From positions 61,658,501 to 61,722,500 of the forward strand of contig JAKSXM010000007.1 of the NCBI GenBank assembly GCA_022575985.1: a stretch of 64,000 bases of DNA, given 5' to 3'. Positions 51,550 through 62,886 of this stretch are shown here, in pieces. Under the pieces are notes generated by a model that was not told the DNA's origin, did not search any database, and saw only the letters and a program-made list of their open reading frames with translations. The first letter of the stretch is position 1, and each line of letters opens with the position of its first letter. This stretch comes from Anagrus nilaparvatae. Taxonomy: Eukaryota; Arthropoda; Insecta; Hymenoptera; Mymaridae. A program made the position numbers and the translations under genes.

Positions 51550-53040
51550 ATATAAAATATATTTCTTTATTTCTTTATTTCTTTATTTATACATAAGATA
51601 CACGGGCTATAGAGCCCTTTTTACAATACATATAGTCAAGGTCATCACAAAATTAGTATTTATAAACTTTAAAAAGAGGATGACTGGTCAAAATTTGATA
51701 TAATAATTTAATTATTTTAAAATATTAAATTTATAGATTTTACTAATATTCTAATTTAAACAAATAAAAACAAATTTTAAAATCACAATATTTACAAAAT
51801 TTTGATAATATCTCTCTTCAAACAGGTTTTTTAAAAATAAATTTAAATTTAAAGTATTATCACAATTAAATAACTTATTTTTCATTTTTTAATTTCATTT
51901 TTTACATTAAATGTTCTTTATGGATAATAAATAGTTTTTATCATTTACACAATTGTTCACCGCACATTAGAGATGTTTCAGATGTATCACTGAAATATTT
52001 CGTGCCACTCGTGGAATTTTCATCCCCTGCAGCACCAACGTACTTGACAGGTCTATTGACCATATCGGGAACAATTTGGGGTATCCCATTAACATATTTA
52101 ACTGATCTTTTCTCACTTGAATTCAAATTATTAAGTTCTTTTACACTTTTCACCAGTTTTTTATATTCTTCCCTTTGTTTCTTTGTCCTATCTTGAGTAA
52201 CGACATATTCCTTAGGAAACAAATTTTTGTGCTTTAAAATTTGAGGAATACTTTTCTTATTTTTAAAATGAATTTTTATAGGACGAACCTTGTTATGTTT
52301 TTGTAAGCCTATTCTCTCTAGGGTTACACTTTTTTTGTCAAAGGTCTTATCAATAGATTTGATCACTTTCACCAATTGATTGAAGTTATTATTTTTAGTT
52401 TCTTTTTCTGGAACCCCGTGTATTAGCAAATTGCTAGTTTTATGAATTCGATTGCTTATTTCAGTTATCATTTTATCACTCAGGATAATTTCTGTTGATA
52501 AATTGTGACTTTCTAACCTACCGACACGTTGCTGAAGTTCACTTATTGATGTTGATGATGATGATGGATTGTTGTTATGATTAATTAATTTATTAACTGT
52601 TTCTTTTAATTTCTGAACTTCATTTTTTTGCTCTTGTAACTCCTTTTTTGTGGAATCAAGAGATTTACTCAAATTATCTATTTCTCTGCCAAAAACTTTA
52701 AAAGATTCTAATACTTGTTTTTGACATTCTATGAATCCTGTTTTAAGGCTTAATATATACTTTACATCATCACTTGTTAATTCAACGTGTGTGGAGAGAT
52801 CTTTCCCGCTTTTATTGATACAAGTTACGCTTGGACTATTTTTATTCTTTGGCATTTTTATGATGTTAACACACAACTTGTTTACGAATTTATATAGAAA
52901 AATTATAAATGGAATTGAAAGGGCCACTAATCACTAATTTTTTTGTAAAAAACTTAATTATTTAATTTATAAATTTAATAAAAATACGGAGCTTAATAAA
53001 AGACCGTTCTCACTCTCAGGCCCTCTCGCGGGAAGGATAT
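51550..53040 (-). mobile_element. ORF1-only LINE-like retroelement
   Basis: On the minus strand the element runs from a GC-richer leader near 53020 (CCCGCGAGAGGGCCTGAGAG), through an intact ORF1, into a 3' UTR of about 390 bp. It ends with a short hairpin (GGGCTCTATAGCCC, 51604-51617) and a tail of AAATAAAG-type repeats at about 51553-51592. No reverse transcriptase or endonuclease frame follows ORF1. It may be a non-autonomous derivative moved by another LINE. Exact ends and target duplication were not resolved. Confidence 0.65.
51941..52855 (-). CDS. LINE-type ORF1 protein (coiled coil and RNA-binding domain)
   Basis: The protein is 304 residues from the ATG at 52853-52855 (MPKNKNSPSVTCINK); an in-frame ATG at 52927 would add 24 hydrophobic residues and is less likely. 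After a short basic start comes a heptad-rich stretch from about residue 35 to 100 (FGREIDNLSKSLDSTKKELQ, then KNEVQKLKETVNKL), expected to form a coiled coil. Next is a segment like the RRM-type domain of L1-like ORF1 proteins (NLLIHGVPEKET, then SVTLERIGLQ, then RPIKIHFKNK), and a basic C-terminal part. Such proteins bind LINE RNA and form trimers with it. No stop or frameshift interrupts it. Confidence 0.75.
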   Translation of the reverse strand: MPKNKNSPSVTCINKSGKDLSTHVELTSDDVKYILSLKTGFIECQKQVLESFKVFGREIDNLSKSLDSTKKELQEQKNEVQKLKETVNKLINHNNNPSSSSTSISELQQRVGRLESHNLSTEIILSDKMITEISNRIHKTSNLLIHGVPEKETKNNNFNQLVKVIKSIDKTFDKKSVTLERIGLQKHNKVRPIKIHFKNKKSIPQILKHKNLFPKEYVVTQDRTKKQREEYKKLVKSVKELNNLNSSEKRSVKYVNGIPQIVPDMVNRPVKYVGAAGDENSTSGTKYFSDTSETSLMCGEQLCK

Positions 53041-54235
53041 ATAAAAATTAAAATAGAATATTGGTTTTAATAATTGAATTTAAAAATACTTGAATATTTT
53101 AACCGTAAAATCAATTATTTTTTATTATAAAATTAAAAATTTATTCACTTAACGAGTCAAAAATTTGTTTTTAATTCGATAGTAATTTAGATATAATAAT
53201 TATTTGAATTTTAACGTTATTTGAGATTGAAAAAATTATTTTTATATTTTAATGTTATAATTATAAAATCTGTTTTTATTTTTAGCTATCAAAAGGAAGA
53301 ATGAAATTTTAAGCCCCTTTTAGGTATATCTTACATAATTATACAATTGGGTATTTACTATTAAATATCTAGCAGACATGATTATCATAAAAGATGAATA
53401 TGTTCTGGTGCAGAAATGGCCTAATGCCTTTATTCTGCTAGGAAAAAGAGAGTATAAAAAAACTTTTTACAATTTCGTACGGAAAAGTTAATAAATAATA
53501 ATTTTTTGATTAAAGAAAGAAACAGCAGTTTATCGCTAACAAGATAATACTTCTCAAACATCCGCAAATATCTATAGTACAAATTTGTGATTCGCCATTA
53601 GTAATCGTGATGCTATAAAAATTAAATTTTTCAAATAGTAAAATATATTAAAGTTTTCAATTTAGTATATGTTGAAATCTTTGCACAATAATCTTATATA
53701 CCTTTATAAAGTCATTTCGTTTGCGAGAAAATATAAAATGTGTAATAACTTCATTTACTATACTACTTTAAATCTTATTTAATATCGTTCTCTTATTAGG
53801 TCTATTTTTGTAATTGTGTAACAAGCCTATTATGATATGTAGCTGAAAAATCATTTAATGTTTTCGCCGAATGCAGGGGGCTGATTCTGTAAGCTTTTCG
53901 TCCGATATGCGTTATACTGATAAATTCGATAGACATTTACCGCGCCGGTAATCTAAAAAAAGTATTAACTTTTCAGAAAACATGTAATTTTTTCGCAGTG
54001 CTGACAACTTAAACTAACTAAATAATTCTTTTTTTTATTTTAAAGTTGGACGTAGGAGTATTTAAACTGACATTCATATTTGAAATTGCCAATAATTGAT
54101 ATTTTTAATTAATATTTTAATTTTTAATTATTTTATTAATTAATATTTAATAAGTTTAAAAATTTTAACTTAATATTAAAAATAGTTAAAAAATTGCGTA
54201 AAAAAATTTAATAATTATAATATTTCAGGCGCGCA

Positions 54236-54372
54236 CACAGAAAGTTGCGCTGGGGTAGGCTAATAATGATAAATTTTTTAAAATATATGAAAAAAATTAA
54301 AATATTTGTGAAAAAGATACCTTGAAAGGGTAGGCTACAGCCTAAGTAGCCTATAGCGTGTGTGCGCGCCTG
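54236..54372. mobile_element. 137-bp MITE with 14-bp terminal inverted repeats and ATATTT duplication
   Basis: The ends are CAGGCGCGCACACA and its exact complement TGTGTGCGCGCCTG. ATATTT stands at 54230-54235 and again at 54373-54378. The interior is AT-rich with no coding capacity. A CAG start recalls hAT-type elements, but the visible duplication is 6 bp rather than 8. Confidence 0.8.
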
Positions 54373-55207
54373 ATATTTAGTATTATTTAATGTATTTATT
54401 GAGTAAATAAAAACGATTTTTGTTATAATAATCAAAGTAGTTAAATGCTTCTAACTTATATTTTCTCTTAATTATATTTACCCAACCTAACAGAAGCAAA
54501 ACTAATGGTAAATTGCGGCCCAAGTCTGGTGCCGGGATTTAAAGTTCCGGCCATGACCTGTTATTGCACTGGTACCGGAATGGGAAAAATCACGGCGGCA
54601 GATCCGTGCCGAGATTATTTTTATTAAAATTAATTTAATCTTTCAATTTAAAATTTCGTAAAAACATGAAAAGATATAATGTAAAATTTTACGCGAAATC
54701 CAAATTTTTGGTCATATTTTTAATTGGTCACGTGGCTTGGCGGAAAATTCGAAATTTGTAAAAAATGAACTTTTAAAAGCTGATATTTTTTGATCTAGAG
54801 CTCTCTAAAAGCAATTTTCGAGGCAATTTTCCATCGAATTTTTTTTTCTCAAAAAATATATAGTTCAAGGAAAAATTTAAGCCTGGTTAGAAGATTTTTA
54901 TCGAATAGGCATTTGACAATTCGACTTTTGAAAAAAAACAGCCTATTTTAGCGATTTCTCACGCATGCACTGCTAAAAAAAAATTGTTGACTTCAGAATC
55001 AGATAGCCAGGGAAATTTCCTATCCGGATGAAAGAGGAAAAAATTTTTTATATTAATGAGAGTTTTTAACAGAAAAAATAAGAAAAATTATCCGTCATTT
55101 TGCTCACTTTTGGTTCCTCAATGAGGAACCATTGTGATAGATCAAATTTCGATTTTTGATTTTTTGGCATATAAGTAAAGTTTTGAGACCCCAGGAAGCT
55201 AAAAAAC

Positions 55208-55232
55208 CGGTGTGTGTGTGTGTGTGTGTATG
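55208..55232. repeat. GT microsatellite
   Basis: A run of about ten TG dinucleotides precedes the tandem repeat array. It lies in the putative 4.4-kb element. Confidence 0.9.
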
Positions 55233-55349
55233 TGCGTAATCGCTAATATTTCACAAACATTATGGAGTTAATTAAGACCTAATTTTTTTTTCAAAAATTT
55301 TTTCATTAAAAAATCTCAAACTACTTTTTTTTTTTTTAATTTGGTTGTT

Positions 55350-57700
55350 ATACCTCATTTATTTCCACGAAAGTACTTATATTTGTAAGTATGGTTTTTA
55401 CTCTATATCTCGAATCTAATACTAAAATTTGTTGAAAATTTTTTTCCCAAAATTTTTTTCACGAAAAAATACAAAAAACTTTTTTGTTTTTTGGACGTAG
55501 TAACCTAATTTATTTTTATGAAAGTACTAGTTTTAGAAAGTTCTTTTTTAGTCATTTTTTGGATATGATACCGAATTTTTTCAAAAATTTTTTCCCAAAT
55601 TTAAAAAACAAAAAAAATAAAAAACCTGCAATATTTTTTTTTTTTTAGTGTAATACCTCATTTAATTCCATGAAAGCACTAATATCTGAAAATATTGTAA
55701 CCGGTGATGTTTCACAACCGTTATGAAATTAAGACCTAATTTTTTTTCAAACATTTCAAGCTCGAGGTACTTTTTTTTTTTTTTAGTTCGGATGTAATAC
55801 CTCATTTATTTCCATGAAAGTACTTGTATTTGAAAGTATGGTTTGTACTTGATATCTTGAATCTGATACTTAATTTTTTGAAAATTTTCGTCACAAAAAA
55901 ATAAAAAAAATACCAAATTATTTTTCCTCTTTGGACGTAGTACCTAATTTATTTCTATGAAAGTACTAGTTTAAAGAAAGTTCGTTTATAGTAATTTTTT
56001 GGATCTGTTACCATCTGTTACCGAATTTTTTCAAAATTTTTTTCTCAAAATTAAAAAAACAAAAAAATTAAAAAAACTGCAATATTTTTTTTTTTTGTAG
56101 TGTAATACCTCATATAATTCCATGAAAGTACTAATATCTGAAAATATTGTATCCGGTGATATTTCACAACTATTATGGAATTAAGAGAGAAATGTATGTA
56201 TGATTGCATGGTTGTAATCGTTGATATCAGTGGCATATTAATGTATTATGCTTATTGTTTGAGGAACCTTAGTGTCAGCTAGTTGGCAGGGTATTTTTAT
56301 AAGAGTCCAAAACACAAAAATGGCTGTCAAAAATCGAGATTTCGCTCTGGGATGCTAAAAATTGCTGGTGACTTATTTTTGGTAGTACTTTCAGAAAAAA
56401 ACAATTTGGGGCAGTTTTGAAGACCCGACCATACATTTCAAACACATTTCATTTAAATCTACCCATGTAATACCTCATTTTTTCTGGGAAAGTACTAATA
56501 TCTAGATACCTATATTGTTCTTACTTGATATCTCGGATCTAATTATTTTTATAATTTTTGGAAATTTTTGTCTCAAAACTTTTGCTACCAAAAAATACAA
56601 AAAATACCTACATTTTTTCTCTTTTGGGACGTAATACTTAATTTTTATCTATGAAAGTATTAATTTTAGAAACATCGTTTTTACATGACTTCTCATATTT
56701 AATACGTATCCGATATTTATTTTTTTGAAAATTATTTCTCAAAATTTTTTACATAATAAAATAAATAAAAAACACCGTTATCTTTTTTCTTTTTGGACGT
56801 AAAACCTCATTTTTTTCTATGAAAGTTCTAATATCTAGGATTTAGAAATATCATTTTTACTTCATATATGTCGAATCTGATAATTAATTTTTTGAAAATT
56901 TTTGTCTTCAAAAAATACAAAAAACAGCATTGTTTTTTTTTTTATTTTTGAACGTAAGTAGTATATCTAATTTTTTTGTATGAGAATATTAATTTTAGAA
57001 ATATCGCTTTTATTCAATCCCTCGGATCTGATACCTAATTTTTTTTTAATCTGTATCCAAAACAAAGGTCACACGTTGAATACCCTCTACCAGCTTGGTT
57101 CTATATAGTTCCTCAGGACCAATGGAGTGAAAAAATTGCCATGATTCTCTATATTTAAAACGTGACCTTTGGCCCCTTGAAAAATTTTTTAAAATACCAT
57201 TATTTTTTTTCTTTTTGGATGTAATACCTCATTTGAAAGTACTATAGTTTTATAAATATCATTTTTACTCGATTTCTTGGATCTAATCCTTTATTTTTTG
57301 AAGGCTTTAGTGTCAAAACTTTTTGCATATAAAAATAGAAAACTAGAAATTTGGCGTCACTTTTATATCTGAATAATTTAAAAAAAATTTCTCATTATTT
57401 TTTCCGTCCAATGTAAATAATTTTTTATTATATTAATTTCTTTTCTTTATGGGTGTACTCGTGGATGTAATATCTAATTTTTTCCATGAGATTTTAAAAT
57501 GGCAATATCAAAGGGAAAGATAATTTTTAGTTTTTCTTATGCCATGCCATTATACTTTTTTAGGAAAAATGACGATTAAGAATATTTTGTTATTGCTTAA
57601 AGAATCGTAGTGCCAATGATTTTTCAGCTTTTTTTTTTATTTTCTGGCGTAGTACCTAATTTTTTTATGGGAATTTAAAATGACAATATCAAGAAAAAGA
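55350..57700. repeat. Degenerate tandem array, about 145-bp monomers in a trimeric higher-order pattern
   Basis: A landmark of the type GTAATACCTCATTTATTTCC followed by ATGAAAGTACT recurs near 55361, 55498, 55648, 55795, 55936, 56100, 56468, 56628, 56798, 56953, 57218, 57455 and 57645. The first six fall into three subtypes repeated in the same order, with periods of about 434-452 bp, so the array expanded as trimers. The right part is more decayed. Confidence 0.75.
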
Positions 57701-60700
57701 TAATTTTTAGTTTTTTTGTTATTTTATACTTTATTAGATGAAATCGACCATTAAAAATATTTTGTTATTGCTTGAGGAAGTGAAAATAATTTTGACAACG
57801 TTTTTTCTATAATTATAATTAACAAAATTCAATAATTATTTTATAGTATTTTTTTTCTTAATAGGGTTTGCATATAATTTTTTTTTAAATAACGATTTTT
57901 AAATTTCTTCTAAATTTATTATTTAAAAAAGTTAACTTAAAATATTTGTCATTATTTTTTAATTATTATTTATAAAATAGTTATCATTATTTTTTAATTA
58001 AGATTGTCGCTACTTATTAAACGCGCGTTGTTCGATATGGTTATTTTTCTAGGAGGTGAAAAAAAATCCCAACTACGATAAGGGCTTTATCACGCCATTT
58101 CAAAGACTTATCCTACTTTGCTGGCGTATCAACTGATTTTAAGGTTATGGTCATGAATATTTTATCGAAAAACATATTCTCGTTCCTAAAAACATCAGTC
58201 CGCGCATGCGCTTTGCGTCTAAATTTATGATAGAAAGCACGCATATCACGCGATATACATCGAAACGCTTACAGAATCAACCCCCAGTTATTTACGAGGT
58301 TATTTATTTATAATTTTCATTGTATTTTCTCCCTAAATAAATTATATTGTCAGAAAATCGCGTTCATATTACTATGTTCTTAATTTTTTGTGTTCAATAA
58401 AACGTTTAGGTACTAGAAAAAAGTTTTTTTCAATTTTTTATACTTTTTGTTTAAAAAATTTTTTGTTGTGCTTAAAACTTTGGTTATTCTCAGGGAACGA
58501 TTTATTTGTCCTTCAGTAAGATTTGAAGCCTAGCTCTTGTTAATACAGCTTAGTTTGCAGTACAATTTTACACATATTTGCAGAAATTTACTTTTTCATA
58601 AAATTTTTGGAAAAAAATAGTACAGTTTTAAAATATTAGGTTCAATAAAAATAAATCCTGGAAACATCAACATGAATTAAAACATTTCAAAACTTGCAAA
58701 TTCCTAAAATATTATTTTTACTAGATCCAAAAAAAGACATTAGTAAATGCAAAATTTTTCTAATACTCATAAATTAAAAAAAAAAAACATCATTTTTCAT
58801 CATTTATAAGTTTAGTAAGTTTTTGTTTACTTCTTCTACACTAAACCAAGAAATATTTATATATGAAAAAACAGTTTTATTCCCAAGTGAAAATATTCAC
58901 ACAAGAAGAGAAAAAAATTTATATACATATTTATGTCTAACATATTACAGTCATCAGATCAAAAAGAAAATGTAAAATTATTTATGATAAAAAAAACATT
59001 TTTTATCATTATTATTCATACACAGCAATTTTTTTTGCTTACGTCATTATATAGAAAATTTTGTTAAAAATATTGAAAAATTTTATTTTGCTAAAATTTT
59101 TTTTCGAGTGTAGATATAAGTTAGAAAATGTATTGATATTTATTATAATTTATTCAGCATTTGAAAATTTACTTTTATTATAATATGAAAGCATTTTAAA
59201 ATTTAATACAATTGATTTATTGTATTAACAATGCATAATATTTTAATATATAATTATAATAAACCATAAATAAATATATATATAGAATTTTCAAATGCAA
59301 TATCATATTATATATATTGTAATACGAATACTACATGAAAAGAATTGCATATTTTGATTTATTCATTCAAATTTATTATTAAATTCAACTAAAAAAAGAA
59401 CTTTGTTTAATAACGAATTTTTAAATAAATAATTTTTTGTTGCCACGTTTGATTAAAATTTGATATTTGAAGATACTTGAATGTTTAATAAAATTATAGT
59501 ACACTGTATAAAATTAAATCAAGAAAAGTAAAATTTGAATTTTGATTAGAGTAATTTTTCTCAGTGTAACTAAATATCATGTAAACCTCAAGAGATTTCA
59601 TTTTTATTTATAAAATATTTGATTATGTTAATATTATTAGTAGGAAATATACATAAAGTTAATATAGATCTACTAGATTTAATGTATATTTAAATAAAGT
59701 AGAAATCTAGAAATTTTAAACCCTAAGGTCCATTCTAATATTATATATCCATTGGGTGATATCTAAACTGTTCGGTTATATTTATACGTGCTCAATTTTC
59801 TAACGATCAATTTAACCTATATTTCTCTTTGATTATACTTTGAAACTTTATATATCTGTGTATGATTACGAATCAATATCATCTGTAATTATAATTAAAT
59901 ATTTAGATTTATTTATTTATTCGCTTTTTATATACCTACTTATTTTTTAATATTTTTTTGGATAAGAGTTAAGTTTAACTAATTTTTAATAAGTATACAC
60001 TGTAAATTATTCTATTCAGATGTTTATTTCAAATATATAGTAAATCAAGTTTTTTAGGGTACAAATATATGCACGAAAAAATAAAATAAACAATCTATAT
60101 GATTTTTCGAAATATCTTCGAAATTTTGATTTAATTGTATTTTATGGAAATAGAAATTCATCTAAATGGAAATATTTCACAGGAAAAATTTAGGTAAATT
60201 ACGTTTTAGAATTTTTTGGTGCTAGGACGAAAAAGAATTCTTTGACTTTGTACGCTTGACATTATGAAATTATATAATAAAAAATGTAAAAAACGACAGT
60301 TACCAAAGTTTAATTGCAACAAATTATGTCAACAATTATGTAAAGTAGATTTAAATTAATTTTTAGGCAATTATTTATTGTAAATATTGCAGTATTAAAA
60401 ATTTTAAGCTAATAAGAACGGATTTAATATTAGTTTAATATATTCTTGTATTCGCAATGTATATTATTTCAGAGATTTTGTAAAGAGTTTTTATAAAATC
60501 TTATATAAATATTAAAAACTTTTTTCTTTATTTGTAAATTTTAATTGATCGTGCATAAAAATAAATAACATCTTTGAATCTTTAATGAAGCTGTTACGGC
60601 CAGTAACAAAGATCCGTACTTCTTTTTGTTAATTGTGACCTTTATTGATTCTTTTTAAAAAACTCGCGTTATTACCTTATACAATTTAAAAATGTCATAT

Positions 60701-61078
60701 TCAAATTATTTACCGACTGATTTGGCCCCACTTTTCAGATAACGAGTTCCCTTCCTTATTAAAATCTTTTCAATTCAATAAAACTGACGAACAAAATTCT
60801 TTTTTTTTTGGTGGTCAATCGTCGCGTTGTTCAGTCAAAAATCAAAATTAAATATCACGTACCGCCCGGTTCTTTTTATACCATTCAATTATATTCAGTT
60901 TCAGTTTTCTCTTTTTCATTTAATTATTTCAAAGTGTCAGTGACATTAAAATTCTTATGTACAGTCTCCGATTATCTTTATTTTCTTTATCAAAATTTCG
61001 GGAAATTAGTTTTCGCCAATAATAAAACGTGCCTTGTGCTCACGAAAATTATTCAAAATTTGTAAGTGAAAAGTTCAA

Positions 61079-61419
61079 GTTTTTTTTGTGTATAATTAAT
61101 AGATTAAGTTTTATTTGAATAAACAATTTGGGTGTCGAGGACGGACACCATTATTAAATTAATCACTACAAATCTTTGCTCCATTCCTATTTACTTTCTT
61201 TTTCAAACCTTCATAGTTCCTACATTTATTAAATTCCTAATATCATCTCTCCTATATACCCTTCCCTCTAAATCATTTTTCTCCCAATTTTTAAATTAAT
61301 CATTTTATTTTATTTTATAGTAAATTCAAATTTTAAATATCAAATTAATTATGTAATGGGTGACTGCAATTGTTATTTTATTTTGTACAACCTTGTACGA
61401 TAATAAACTCAATAAAAAA
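61079..61419 (+). mobile_element. Probable 5'-truncated retroposon with poly-A and 10-bp target duplication
   Basis: AAAAGTTCAA occurs at 61069-61078 and at 61420-61429. The intervening 341 bp end in a polyadenylation signal and A-run (AATAAACTCAATAAAAAAA), with TTGTACAACCTTGTACGAT just upstream, as in 3' ends of insect jockey-like LINEs. There is no coding frame. Family assignment is uncertain. Confidence 0.55.
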
Positions 61420-62852
61420 AAAAGTTCAAATTTAATTTCGTGATTTCAATTATTTTTCTTACTTTTTAAATCCTTTTCCCGGAATTTTCCTTGAAAATAT
61501 TTCAGAAGCGTAATTTAAATTTAATAAATAGTTTATATTGTACAATTGTTTTTGAATAATTAAAAAAAAATTTAGAAACGACGTTCTTATATACCCTTAC
61601 GAAATCATTTCATTTGCGAGAAAAAAACGTAACTTTATTTATGAAAAATTATTTTTATTTTTACTTTGAATGTTATTTGATTTAGTACTATCATCTGTTC
61701 AAGCATAAATTTTTATAATACTACATATTATAAACTTCTGCGATATTATACCTGAAAAGCCTTGTCAAATGAATTTATTTTTAATTTTCATTGAATTCAG
61801 ATAAAATTAAGTTGTCATTTTTAGCATGTTAAGGCTGGTGCAGAAGCCAGACAACACAAATCTGTCTAATTTTGGAAACCAAAATAAAGCCAGACCAGCA
61901 ATTATAAACTCCGAATCAATAAAAACTAAAAATTTATGTAAATTCAGTATAATTTTTAATAAAATAACTTATATGAAAAATTTTACGACGTATCAAAAAA
62001 AGGTAAAAAATAATAGATATTTTAACAGTTTTTAAAACTTTTTAAAGAGTTACATAAATAATTTAAAAAATGTCTTTTAGTAATTTAAAAGTTAGGAAAT
62101 AACTCTTAAAATGTTTAAAAAACTTTTTTTAAAAGAGTTGAAAAACATATATAGAAATAAATTCTAAGCTGTAGCAACCAAACGTTATATATATTGTAAA
62201 TACTTTTATTTTTTTAAATTTTCTGATGATTTCGAAAACAAGTTCAAAAGTAATTTTAAACATTATTTTCAATAGATTTAAAAAAGGTAAAAAGCATTGA
62301 ATTAATTGGTAAGGGAGGTAAAAAATTTGTGAATTTCAATCTGGGAACTGTAAAAAAATAAATAATTTCTATTAACTTGCTTATTAAAAAGTAGTATATA
62401 ATGCAACAAGTGTATAAAATCTAAAACCTAGCATTAGTACCTAAAATTTTATGAAAATTGTTAAAAATTGGTTAAAAGTAATCTCAAAAAAGCTTTCAAA
62501 ATTACGATCTTTTACGTTAAAAGAAAAAAATTCCTAGCTTTTAGGTATATTAATAAAATAAAAATTGTTAAATAATATACAATAATGGTAAAATTATACA
62601 ATTTTTTCTAATAATAATAAAAAAAGAAAAAAAAATAAAAAGCATAGAGAAAAATAAGAAAAAGAAAAAAATCCAATTCAATATAAAGTTATATAGATAG
62701 TGTAAAAAAAGCATAGTATGAAGAAAATTCCATTGAATATGAAATTAGCCTTTTGAACGTAGGTATATATATATATAAAGTGTAAACATAACTTTCAGAC
62801 TACTGTATATATATAATGTAATCGAAAAATATATATGTTGCATAAGGGTTGA

Positions 62853-62854
<2 letters not shown>

Positions 62855-62880
<26 letters not shown>
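62855..62880. repeat. TA microsatellite
   Basis: An uninterrupted TA dinucleotide run in AT-rich flanking DNA, with further short TA runs nearby at 62760-62780 and 62830-62840. Confidence 0.9.

Positions 62881-62886
<6 letters not shown>

Larger units (their letters stand above)
53876..58285. mobile_element. Putative 4.4-kb element bounded by diverged inverted repeats
   Basis: GGGGGCTGATTCTGTAAGC at 53876 is mirrored by GCTTACAGAATCAACCCCC ending at 58285. Partial complementarity extends inward about 60 bp (GATATGCG and ATAAATT-type words on both sides). No transposase is recognised between the ends. Much of the interior is a tandem repeat and one nested MITE. No convincing target duplication was found, so this could be an old element or two independent copies of a short repeat. 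Confidence 0.45.

Noticed and set aside
60808..61065. 85-codon open frame
   Set aside because: No domain, signal or conservation could be recognised; it lies next to retroelement-like sequence.
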